Assembly (NCBI GenBank): GCA_004794655.1
Contig: SMMW01000584.1
Span: 918,501 to 982,500, forward strand
Reading direction: 5' to 3'
DNA from: Marisa cornuarietis
Lineage: Eukaryota; Mollusca; Gastropoda; Architaenioglossa; Ampullariidae
DNA: 64,000 nucleotides
The stretch's first letter is position 1. Every line of letters begins with the position of its first letter. Both the position numbers and the translations under genes were made by a program. The notes beneath the pieces are model-generated. The model searched no databases and was not told the DNA's origin. It saw only the letters and a program-made list of their open reading frames with translations. Shown piece by piece: positions 49,301 through 61,300 of this stretch.

Positions 49301-52300
49301 GTTGTACATAACCCCTTGATGAAGCACATTTCCATTGAAACTTTACCAGTGCATTAGGCTTTGGTCATCATCACAGCCAGATATCTTCGTAATATATTTG
49401 CTCTTGGGTTCAAGCTAGTGTTGTTTCCATTGATGGGCAAACCAAAGACCACTATTTCTAAGAGAAAAAGAGTAATCCCATTTGAGGACTGCAGTTTGTG
49501 GTCAAGATGCATGTGTTTGTGCATGTGAGCATGCATGCATGCTTGCTTATGCACATTATCCCTTTGGAAAGTTCTGGCATTAGATCTGAACTATAGCATT
49601 GATCCACCATTCTAAACTCAGCACATGGCATTAGTACCCAATAGATTTTTACCGAAAAATATCCAGCAAGATTAATACCTATCATCTATGCAATTTTTGT
49701 TTAATTCATGTAGCTATGATGATCCTTTATGAACTGTTCACCCCCCACTCCTTCCCCTATATTATCTTGAAGACAAGTAAAAGCTCAGTATAGAGCCATT
49801 TCTGATCTATTCCATAAAAAGATCCTCTAGGATCAGTATTGTTGGTTAAAAAAATTTCCCAACATTCACTCTAGCTTCAGACTGTCTCTCACACTACTTC
49901 TCTGCTTCTACCTGCCTGTCTCTCTTTTTTTCTTTCTCTTTACTGCTCCCACTCTAGGACTTTTTCATGCTAGTGATTGTTTGGAACTTTGTTGTTTTTG
50001 TCTGCCTTTTGTAGTTTGTGCCCTTTGTATTACATCTAGCTAGCATCTTTTAAAACATGTTGAGTTCAGTTATAATTTTCTCCATCAAACCCGAGGTGCT
50101 CAACGGTTAGACAAAGTTTTATCATCACATCAGACTTAAAATCCTTTTCATTATTCCAGTTCATAAATTTTTCTGAAATATCTCTAGTATCTTATTAAGT
50201 TTCTTTGTTGCTTCCTCAGTTCTGTTAGTACTAATTATCAGAATTCATGGAAAATGGCAAGTAGAAAAAGAGCATAAGCAGTTAAAAAAAAAAATTATTT
50301 ATTTATTTTCACAGGGAAGAAAGAAGGGATAGGTGGAGGGGAAGGAGAAAAGCATTTTTTAGTTGCAAGTAGATTGGCAATCATCAGGACAAGTATTATG
50401 AAAATTATGTATTTTTACTGTGTTTGCAGTCAAGAAGACTACGTTTTGTAGATACTGTTAATTCTTGTTAATTTATCCTCTTTTTTTTTTTAATGGTCAT
50501 CCATATATTTATTTGTAACCTCCTTGTGGACAAAAGATTTTCCCCTGCTGTTCATGAATATTATTTAGTAGTACTAGTCGAATGCATGCACATGCAACAC
50601 ATGAATAAAGATTTTTGTATTGTCTTGATAAAAGCATTTTATGCTATTTGTGTGCTGTTTGAATGTCTGTGACCCGTGTTGTCATTGGTGGTTCAAAATA
50701 TTGATGAAAAGTTACACAAAACATAAATATTGGAAATAATATTTATCTTCAAATCTGTACTTATGTAAGAACGGCGTCAACCACTAGCTGAAATTATTAT
50801 AATAGTGTTAATATCACCAGTGCTGAAACTGATATTTTGTGTAATCATAAAAAGTTAACTCCTTAAATGTGTAGGTGTGCATTCATCAACTTTTAAAACA
50901 TTTAACGAATTAAAATTGCTTTTCATCGTTCACTTTCGCATGAAATTAAAGACTTATTTGGTTCTATATTCATGCTGAATAAAAACTCCATGCACATATA
51001 TTTAGAGTATTATACCTATGGTGTCATGTATCCCTGTTTTTGAAGTCTACATGAAAGTATTCTGGAACAAAAGAAAATTTTAAGAAAACTTAACTGTAAA
51101 GCATGTTTGTCATCACCTTTCCATTGTACAGTTAACTGTTATTAGTCTATCTGTCATACACAAAATAGATTCTTACTGTTTTTTGATCATAAAGAGATGC
51201 ATAGTAGCCCCGTGACACATCTGCTTTTGGTAGATGCTAACCTAATCGGATCCCATTTGATCATCTGGAATAGAACAGCCAAGGGTTGGCTGAGACCAAG
51301 AAACCTGTGTTGTTTTATTGTGCCGACCTAGTAAGCTGGCATTAGGAATCGTTGGACCAGTCATGAGCAGAGGGATCCTTAGATGTTCAAGATTGTTCTA
51401 GTATAGCCAGAAACTATTCTCCACAGCAGCTTTGTTAGTATTAATTGGAGGTATACCTCCTGTCACAGGCAGACATAAAAGGATGTTTGTGTAAAGGGAG
51501 GTGAATGGCAGTGATGGGAAAAGCTTGAAGCTGAAGTTGACAGAAAAAGGATGCAGTTATGAAGAACATGTTCTTGAATTGACAGTCAGATACTTTTTCA
51601 TGGTTGTGTGAGCATGTTTGCTGTTTGTCATTTTTATAATATTAGTATACTTCGACAGCAGTTATTTCAGGAATGGTGGAGGTAGTCTTGCATTGTAGTG
51701 TCCAGGCATTCTTGTGTAAGATACAGCTAAGATAGGGTTTTATTCTTTGCATGGTGATTTGCTCTTGTCCCGTGCCCAGTGTTTGTTAATTAGACACTAT
51801 ATATGTCTTGATTGGCAAAGACTTCAGATTCTCTAGTTTTCATATCCATATAATAATAATACACAGTTGACCGTGTTTTATGTATGAAGCACAGTTTAGC
51901 GTTAACACAAAGAAGATTTTGTTCTGAACACTCTGCTACACATTTTCTTTTAGTCTGAGATAAGTTAGCATCAGTTATAATTATTTGGGAACTGCTACAA
52001 GGACCCTGTTGCAAAATATTAAAGAGGTAGCAAAAATGCAAAGCCCAGCGAAGGGCTTGCTGTAATATCACCTCACTACATAATTGTTGTGTGTAATTTG
52101 CTAGCAAGCGAGCAGCAGTCATAATTATCTAGGAGTACCTTTGAATCTGGTCATGGGCCCGGTGCCCACACATTTGACTAAGTGGATGTATGGCCACTCA
52201 GTGGTTGCAGGGAGCTGGAGAATTGGGTTGCCTGAAATTGTTTGCATGGTTTGTGCATGACATTAGTTGCTCTGAACACTTATGCATCTCGCCTTCTATA

Positions 52301-55300
52301 TTTTTTCCATTGCATGAATACTGGTGGCTTACCATTGGACCTGCAGATCTTTTCTCCAGTAGGATGCATAACTTGTTATTGAAACTGCTTAGTCCACTGC
52401 CATGTCATTGGGTGCTCTTCAGTAATTTCCAAGACTGTAATGGCACACAGGGAAAGGAGTTGATTAAATGCGAATGTTTCTGGACTGAGCTTATGCATGT
52501 GTGCATAGGAGTGTGAATATCAGCACATGCGTTCATGCTCATAAAAACCTATCCATCCTCTCTCTCATTCTCTCCTGTTTCACTCTGTGTGGAGTGAGCA
52601 AGAGAGCAGGCCGCATATGGTCAGTGTGATAAGGATGTAAGGAAATACTGAGCTCTTCAGACAAATCCGGCTGGCCCTAGAGATTGTTTTTATCAACATC
52701 ACATGGCATCGGCTGTCTTTGCAGGTTTGCTACACCCATTGTGACACCCCCATGAATGGTGATTATCCTGTGATCTGGCACTGTTTGGTCAGAGCGATTT
52801 AAGGGCTGTCATTAGGCAAGAAAGAGTACAAAGTGCCCATGCTGAGTTCTTTAATGTGGATGGATCCTTTGGGTGGATAGGAGGAGGGAAGAGAAGGGTA
52901 GGAGAGGCAATTACAAGGGGGAAACAGTTGTGACAAAAGTCACAGCCATCTTAACTTTTTTAAAATTTAACCATTAGTAGTGTTCCCCTGCCCGTTTTGT
53001 GGAATTTTTCTTCATTTTAGTACAGGATAATAATCAAGAAATAGAAATGTCTTCTTTTTTATGTGTACCTCTTAAAAAGTATCTAAAATGTAGCCAGCAA
53101 TGGTATGTCATCATCATCATCATCATCATCATGTTTATCGAGAAAACAACACTTTCATCAATACCATTAGCTGGAGGGCATATTGCATTTTTGTGAGTGT
53201 TCATGTCACCTTTCCCTTACCCTCACTGGCTTATTGGCTCTGCTCCATACTTGCATGCAAATGACAAATATCCAAGGTAGTGGTATTTGAAGACTAATTA
53301 TTATTGAATATGTGCATGTTGTTTCTGCAGTACAGTGCTCTAGGGAAGGTGACAGCTCTTAATGACACGCAAGAGGTGTGTCAAAAGAGTGCACGCATTA
53401 ATGTCTATGCATGTGCTCGTGTCTGTATCCTGTCCATTAGAAGCATGTAACCATGGAATGTGACACTCTGGTAGTGCTGTTAGAAACCTAACTGCGAGAG
53501 ATGGGACATCCTTTGCTAGTGTCAGACTGACTGCATGCTGGAGGTTAGTCAGTCAAAAAGCATGCTGAGCAAATGTTGACATATCGTCATGAGGAGAATG
53601 TCATGTTGTCAGGCAATTTTTAACAGCCAGTTTAAAATGATGCAGCATGAATCTCAAAACGTTTTAAAATTGAAACCCATGTAAAGAAATATTTGTGTTT
53701 CTGTGTCATAGCCTTGAGTATGTTCTGAAATTCACTACCTTCAATCAATCTATTAAAGGTAGCTCTTCAGCATCAGTAGTCATGCTGCCTTTATGAATCA
53801 CATCCATTTTTATTGACGGGCAAGCATGTTAACAGAATTACTTTTTAGAGCCAACAGACCAAAATTAACCTGAAATATTTCTTGAAATTGAAATATTGCA
53901 CATACAGCTGGGTATTAAATAACCTTGCCTTAGTGTTTGTGCTTTGGCATTTGAGTTGTCATTTTCCTGCATTTGTGGCAGATTGTTTATAAATTTCCAG
54001 CATCTCCCAGCATATAATCAACAGTCACATCCAACCACTTACAACTTAAAAGAATTGTAGGTCAGAAATGGGGGGATGATACCAGATATGTTTTAATGAC
54101 TGATTTTTCTGTCTGTCCAGGACCTCATGGTGCGTGTTCAGCAGCTTGAGGCACACGTGACACAGCTGCGGAATATTGTACTCAAGTCAGACAAAGAGAA
54201 GGCAGCCCGCAGGGATAAACAACGACAGTTCGATTTCAATAAGTCAGTTGGTGTCTGATTTTTTTTTTCTTTTTGAAAGATTTCATGCGTCAGTACAGGT
54301 GTATGTGTGTGTATATGCATATGCAAGTATGTGCGTACATCTGATTGTAAGCTGTTAGGGTAGAAGTCTCTAAACTATGGCCCAGAGCTTTTAGTTCTGA
54401 CAAAATATAAATCACAACTAAACACATTATAAGTAATCAAAAATCAGACCCATCCAGCTTTGGAAGCCTAAAAAAAGATCTATATCCAAGCCCATTTACT
54501 ATGTTTTTTGGAGACCTGTGTATTGGAGTGTAGATGAAAGCTTCTAAAGCCGAATTGTTTTAAATGAAGTGATGATATTCAGATTTTTGCTTCCCTTTTA
54601 AATCACATGAATAGTTGTTGGTTTTGTGATCTACATTTGTGTATTTTCCTTTTAGCCATCAGGTCTGTAATCCAAAACCAACAAATGATTTTTTTGTTGT
54701 TCTTCAATTTATCAAAATTTTGCAGCTTAGAAGTCGGGGGGGGTGGGGGTGGAGGGGAAGTAAATTAAAATCTTCATGCACTTGTGCTCAGATATGCACA
54801 TAGTTCAGGGCAAAGCAAATTACCAGTTTATAGTGAGGTATTTTACAGGGATTATGAGCGTTGTTTTTATTGTGGTTATAACCTTTTTCAAAACAAAACA
54901 TCCACATCCTGCTTAAGAGGTTTGTCAGAGAAGCCTTAGTTTAATTTTCCTGTAATGTGGTGAAATAGGTACAACACCAGACATGTGGCACTCAAGGTGG
55001 CCTATCTTGGCTGGGATTACCAGGGATTTGTTGTGCAGGAAGACACTGAGCGCACTATTGAGGCTGTCATCTTTGACGCCTTGCTTAAAACACGTCTTAT
55101 CGAGTCACGGTAGGTCAAGACACTCCTCCTTGATATTGTGTGTGCATGCAGATGCGTGCACATGCATGCGTGTGTGTGTTCATAGGCAGATATATAGACA
55201 AGAGGAGGAGGAGGGGGCAAACATAAAATAAAATTTTTTTTGGGAAAAGTATTACAGATGGCCTCTTTTAACAAATGTAATGTTTTTTTCTGAATGATTA

Positions 55301-58300
55301 TTTCGATGAAATGTGTTGCTTCATTAAAGAATCTTGAATCTCTTAGGTTTACAGGCTCGTTTAATTGCTTTTCTCTCCATTTAGTCTGGTTTTACAAAGT
55401 TCACATTATTGCACTAAAATGACAATGTAATTTAAAAGACTTATTAAAAGAAAAGGAGTTTTTTTAATTTGAAGATTAAATTGTAATTTCTGTCACCATA
55501 ACAGAGAAAAGGCCAACTACCACAGGTGTGGTCGAACAGACAAAGGTGTGAGTGCTTTTGGCCAGGTGAGCTGGGGTTATTTATGTGCTTCTCTTCTCGG
55601 AAACTTTCTTCCTTTTGGCTGCCAATTTAAGATAAGGTGAAACTGGAGGAATTGTAAATTTGATGATCGACCGTGGGTAGTGGGGGAATGAGTGTTTGTG
55701 CCTGCATGCATACTTAATGCTTGTGAAGATTACTTTCCCAGGAGATTTTTCTTATATAAATAATGCATTTTGATATATTCATGCCTACACTCCTTGCAAT
55801 CTTAACTTTTTCTCTCTTTTACCCCCACCCCTAAAAAAGAAACTAATGGTGTAGCCAATTGTTTATGAATTTGTGAAGACTTATCATTATCAAACTAAAG
55901 ATTTCTGAGGGTATAATTAAATCTTATATAATGAAAAACATAATTGGATTCTTTTAATCCCCTATCAGTAAATGAATTTTGTTGTCCTGAACAGGTCATC
56001 TCTTTAGACATGAGGACAAATTTGTTGAAGGGTCCAGGAGTCAGAGTCAGAGAAGGTGGCACTGCACATCTTCGTCAAGGTTGGGAGGCTGTTCTATTGT
56101 TTTATCAGATTCATGTTAATTGGGGGGATTTTTGTAAATAAAAGATGTCCATTTTTATTTTATATTTTGTTTTATTCAAGGTGACTTGAAGGCATGAACT
56201 CTTTTCAGTTTACTCAAACATGTATGTAGTCATAAAAGCCATGGCTCCTCAGTGGATGAGCAAGAAACTCTGTACTGTAAGGAGCTAAGTAGACGATATG
56301 CTATGGAAAAGACTATATTCACAGACGTTTGCATCTTCAGATGATTGTTAGTTGCTGTTCGCAGGTCACATTTTACAGAGCATCCTTTTGATCTGGAGCA
56401 TACCAGTCTTTGTGCCAAAATATTTTCACATCCTCTTTCCAACTTGCTGCTTGTGCTGTCTTGGCGTGGTACACTACCCAGACATGAGATCGTGGGACAT
56501 AGGAGGGGGTAGTGAGGATTATGTTAGGGCATGCATCCCTGACTAGCAAACAAAACCCACCCACCTGCCCACAAACACACCCTGGTAGCAAGAGGCAGCA
56601 GTGACAGGCAGAGTCCCTCCCTGCCCGACACCAGGATAAAAAAGAAAAAGAAGTTGGGGGAAAGCAGAGGTTTAGGTATTGGTCTTCTTCGACATGATGG
56701 CGGCTCGGTCAAGGCAGTGTTTGAATACCTGAGGTGTCTGTTGTGGTCTTAGCTGTGGACGCTGTTTGCTCGGGACTCTGTGTTGTACAACACACGGACA
56801 GGAGAGGACGCTAGGGGTAGGCTGTGTTCCGTGTGGACGTTGAAACAAGAGCAAACAGAGAACAGCAGTGTCCTGAGAATTCTTGCTTCCTCTCCCCACC
56901 ACCCTTTAGCTTCTGTCTCCCTGTTCTGTCATTCTCCCACTGAAGTTTTCTTGTGGCCTTGCATACTTTAAACACTCATTTTTACATTCATTGCTGCATT
57001 TTCTTATACATTTAACACTGTTTCTAAATGGTGATTTTCCACATGAAAATTTTTGTTTAAAGTAACTATAGAGTTTAGATACAGATGTCATTACTCTTCA
57101 GGGAGACAGACTTTGACCTGAGCTTAGTCTTCAATAACTTAAAGAACTGATACATCATGTCATCACTCTATATTTTTATAGAACAATAGCTTTTTCAGGT
57201 CACATATTTCTCAGATTTATTTTAGACTTTTGTCAAAGATGCTGATAAGGGTTCAGAACCCTGCCATGGAAAGTGTGAATGAAAATGTCATACACATACA
57301 TGCATGCATATACATTGTGAATATTAAATGATGGTTGAATTGTTGTAAAAAAAAAGGTGGGGTACTCTTTGTATGTTTAACAAATCCAAAAATTATCTGC
57401 TACAGTTCTCATTTTACTGCAAAGTTGCAAGATTAACTGTTGTTGACACATAGAAAGCTGTAGCAAATGAAGCCCACTAGAGCATGATGTCTACCTCTAA
57501 GGATGTTAAAAAACTGCATTGCAGACAACAAGCCACACCGATTGCATCAGACCTAAAAACTTCACTTTTTTATCAAAAATGAAAACAGTTTTAAAGTTGG
57601 CATTATTTAACAAAACAAGTGTACTGCTGGCATGTTTCTCACCACACTTTTTTAATTGCATCCCCTTTTTTGCTTTAAATATTCAGAAAATTAATATACT
57701 TATTTGCTTTCTTTCTCATCATATGTCATCACCTCTAATAGGTGAAAAAACAACCGAGATTCGCTACGTCCACATTCTCAACAAAGTTTTGCCCCCAGAG
57801 GTTCGCATCTTGGCATGGGCACCAGTTGAAGAATCGTTTAGTGCCAGGTAAACTAATATTTAAAAAAGAAAATTCAATCTGTTATTTTGCTCATCCACCT
57901 TCTTTCCCTTTAAGTCTCTATTTTGTCCCAATTTTTCTTCTGTTTTTTTTAACAGTTTGTTTCCTGTTAAACCTGCTTTGTCTTTTCATGTCAAAATTCA
58001 ACAATTAGTCTTTCCTTCATCAACGTGCTGATTCACTTTGTTATTGAAGGTGGTCTGATTCACTTGATAATATTGTTTATCAGAGTTGATATACTTCTGT
58101 ACTAGGATTTGAAAATATGGCACTTGGATGGGGAAAATGATTGATTGATGATTATAATTGTTTGTAAACTGTGTAGACCTTTTTGCTTACATGCATGCAT
58201 AGTTCGTACACTAAATGCAGACATAATATAGTAAAATATGTTCACATATTAACTTGGGCGTATCCAATAGTTTTAATGAAGCAGGAATATTTTTCTGATA

Positions 58301-61300
58301 TTTATATTTTTATTGTTTTCCAGATTTAGCTGTAAAAAGAGAACGTACAAGTACTATTTTCCTAAGGGTAACCTTGACCTTCAGGTACTGTCACCATAAC
58401 ATGACCAATAAAAATACTAAACACTCCCTTATTTTATAGACGTTACATATCACATTCTCTTTGCCAGCTTGACTTTATTTTATAGCATAGCTTGTAGCAA
58501 AACTTGATTTTCATAGCTTCATACTCAGGTAAAGTGACTTTTACAGAGAAATCCGCATTCTATACATTGCAAAACTAGCAAGGAGAAAGGTACAAACCAA
58601 TTTTCATCATTGTCTGTTTATTGGTAGCTGATGTTTTATCAACATTTATAAGTGATTGTTAAACATGTTATCCATGCATGAACCTGTTTGTCAGCATGGT
58701 CCTAGTGCTTAAATGTACTGAGCAACTTTTCCCTATTCCTTTCAGCTCATGAGTGAGGCAGCCAGCAAACTTATCGGTGAACATGATTTCCGCAATTTGT
58801 GTAAGATGGATGTTGGGAATGGAGTGACCAATTTCAAGCGAAGAGTGCTTCAAGCTGAAGTAAATGTGCTTGATGAGGTGTAAGTTTGAGAAGTGTTCTT
58901 TCTTGCATTGTTTTGTCCCATACTATTCTTAAGAATGCTGCAACAACAGCCTGCAGAAAACAAAATGCTTAATCAAGTTGTGCTTAAAGTAAATAGCGCA
59001 AGCTCCCTCAATGCATACAAATATAGTGCAACAGCAGTTTTAACTGTTTGAATGATATACAAAGAAAGATTTATTTGTAAGAATATTTAGCCTCTGTGTG
59101 TGTGTGTTAAGAATTGTTGCAAGTGCCAGTTGATGCATGTTTGGAATTTTTTATGAATTTTAGCCTCAAAACATTTTTAATGTGTTCCGTATCCTCAACA
59201 CAGCCTACTTATTTTAATTTTTCAAACATTTACACGCAGCTCCACCATCAGTTTTCACAGAAAATGATAGCAAGTGAACAGAATATGGGAACAGAGTTGT
59301 AAGGGAGCCAACTGCAGTGCAAACACCCCACAGAAATAATGTTGTGACAGCAGGGTTTTTATGTTTTAGTCAGTTGTGTTTGCAATGTTTACTGCTTCCA
59401 GATGTAAGAACATTTCAAGATACCATTTCCTTTCTCTCATTTTCTTTTCTTTTTTCAACAGTGTATATCTGTGTGCCATAATTCTGCCTTTTCATTATTA
59501 CAGTGAGAACGGGTACCGTATGTGTGAACTGGTGGTCGTTGGACAGGCTTTTCTGTGGCATCAGATTCGCTGCATTGTTGCTATCTTGTTCCTGATTGCA
59601 CAGGGCAAGGAAGAACCTGAGGTGAGTGTACTGGCAGAGTCTGTTAGTGAAAGCATTTGAAATTTGGACTAGCTATGCAAAACAGCATTGTTGGTAACTT
59701 GGTTGTTGGGTAACTCTAATGTATGATTTTGTTTATGACTGTTACTGAATCCATACTGTAACTGTGTTACTTGAGTTCCCACTTGAGTATACTTAAGTAT
59801 ACCTGTTTATTGTTTTATTTGTCACCAGCTCAAGAGTGACTTCTCTCTTTTTTTTTTGCTGTTACCAGTGATTTTTATTGTTTTTTATGTCATTATTCAT
59901 TTATGTATTTTTATCGTGGCTTTTTTCAAGATTATTTTGTATGCCTGTGCCATCTTGTTTTTAAATGCTTGTGATATCGCTACTGTACTGCCGATTTTAT
60001 ACTTTTTCATCTCAGAACCACTTGATTTACTTGCTTGCTGTATTATAAAATTTGGATCTGTCTTTCAACGACATAAATGGAAACCCTCTGAGTTCTTATG
60101 TTTTGTACTGCTGTTGCATTGATGTGACATCTCCGCCAACAAACATAGACAACTAAGTGTCTTTGTTGCCATTTGGACATGCACAGTCACTTGAACTAGG
60201 CCTTTTGAGTTGTGCTCACTAGAAGTGCTCTATTTGCTGAGAATATGTCTTTCGACTAGTTCAACTAACACTCTGTAGACTCAGCTTCACCGTGATTGCC
60301 CAACTTTGCTGTTATCTGTTTTGATGCAATGCTGTTGTGGCATTGTTGTGTACAGCATTTTTGGTCTGTTTGTTTTGGGTAGGGGGAGCCTGTATTTCCA
60401 TCTATTATGTCTCTGTATAATTGTTTTATGATATGTTTGGTTTGTGTTTGAAGATGGGCTGTTTATTTTGAATTTGTATTCTGATATTTTTTGTGCATTG
60501 AGTCAATGCTGCACTTGAAAACTGTGCTATATAAATCCACTTAATGAATGGTACGGATTCTGTAAAATGACTATGAACTGTTTAACTTAGATCTTTGAGA
60601 AGGTGATAATGAAGAAGCATGAATCTATTTAATAAGGGTTTGTTCTAGTTAACATTACAGATCTGTAAAATATCAGCCATTTTATGCTTTATTTAGATTT
60701 ATATTAAAATGCTAAGAGTAACTGGGCAGTCTTATGAAGTTGGTGACCAGCCTTTAATTTTGATCACATTGGACTTAGATGGGGTGTAAATAATTTATCA
60801 TTCCCTTTGCTCTTTCAGATCATTGATGACTTGCTAAATGTTGAAAAGTGCCCACGAAAGCCCCAGTATACAATGGCTTCAGGTATGTGTATTATGAGTT
60901 TCTGTTTACGCTGTTTAATTCAAGCAGATTATATGGAAAATTTGCATTTGTGCTTTTATAGTAAAAATATGTGGCGGTCTATATCAGGTGTTGTAGATAT
61001 GGCTTTTGCTTTTTGTCACTTAGTGAACTATGAATTGATATTGAATTAGCTACTACCACATGAAGCAGTAGCTGTAATAAATGAAAAACAATATGATACA
61101 ACTTTATTAGTCCACAAGGGCATTAACAGGTAGTGCTCATAAATGCAGGTTTGTTGAATTAACAACCACTGTGTGGAGGGTGACCGGACACTTAATCCCC
61201 AGACATTTAATCCCCGACACTTAATCCCCTAGACATTTAATCCCCAGACACTTAGTCCTCAAAAATGCCCCCAAATCGCGACTCAATGCTCAAAACTGCT

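Noticed and set aside
56660..56720. Minus-strand GCCGCCATCATGTCGAAGAAG, resembling a strong translation start
   Set aside because: The frame stops after seven codons and no donor follows; not a usable exon start.
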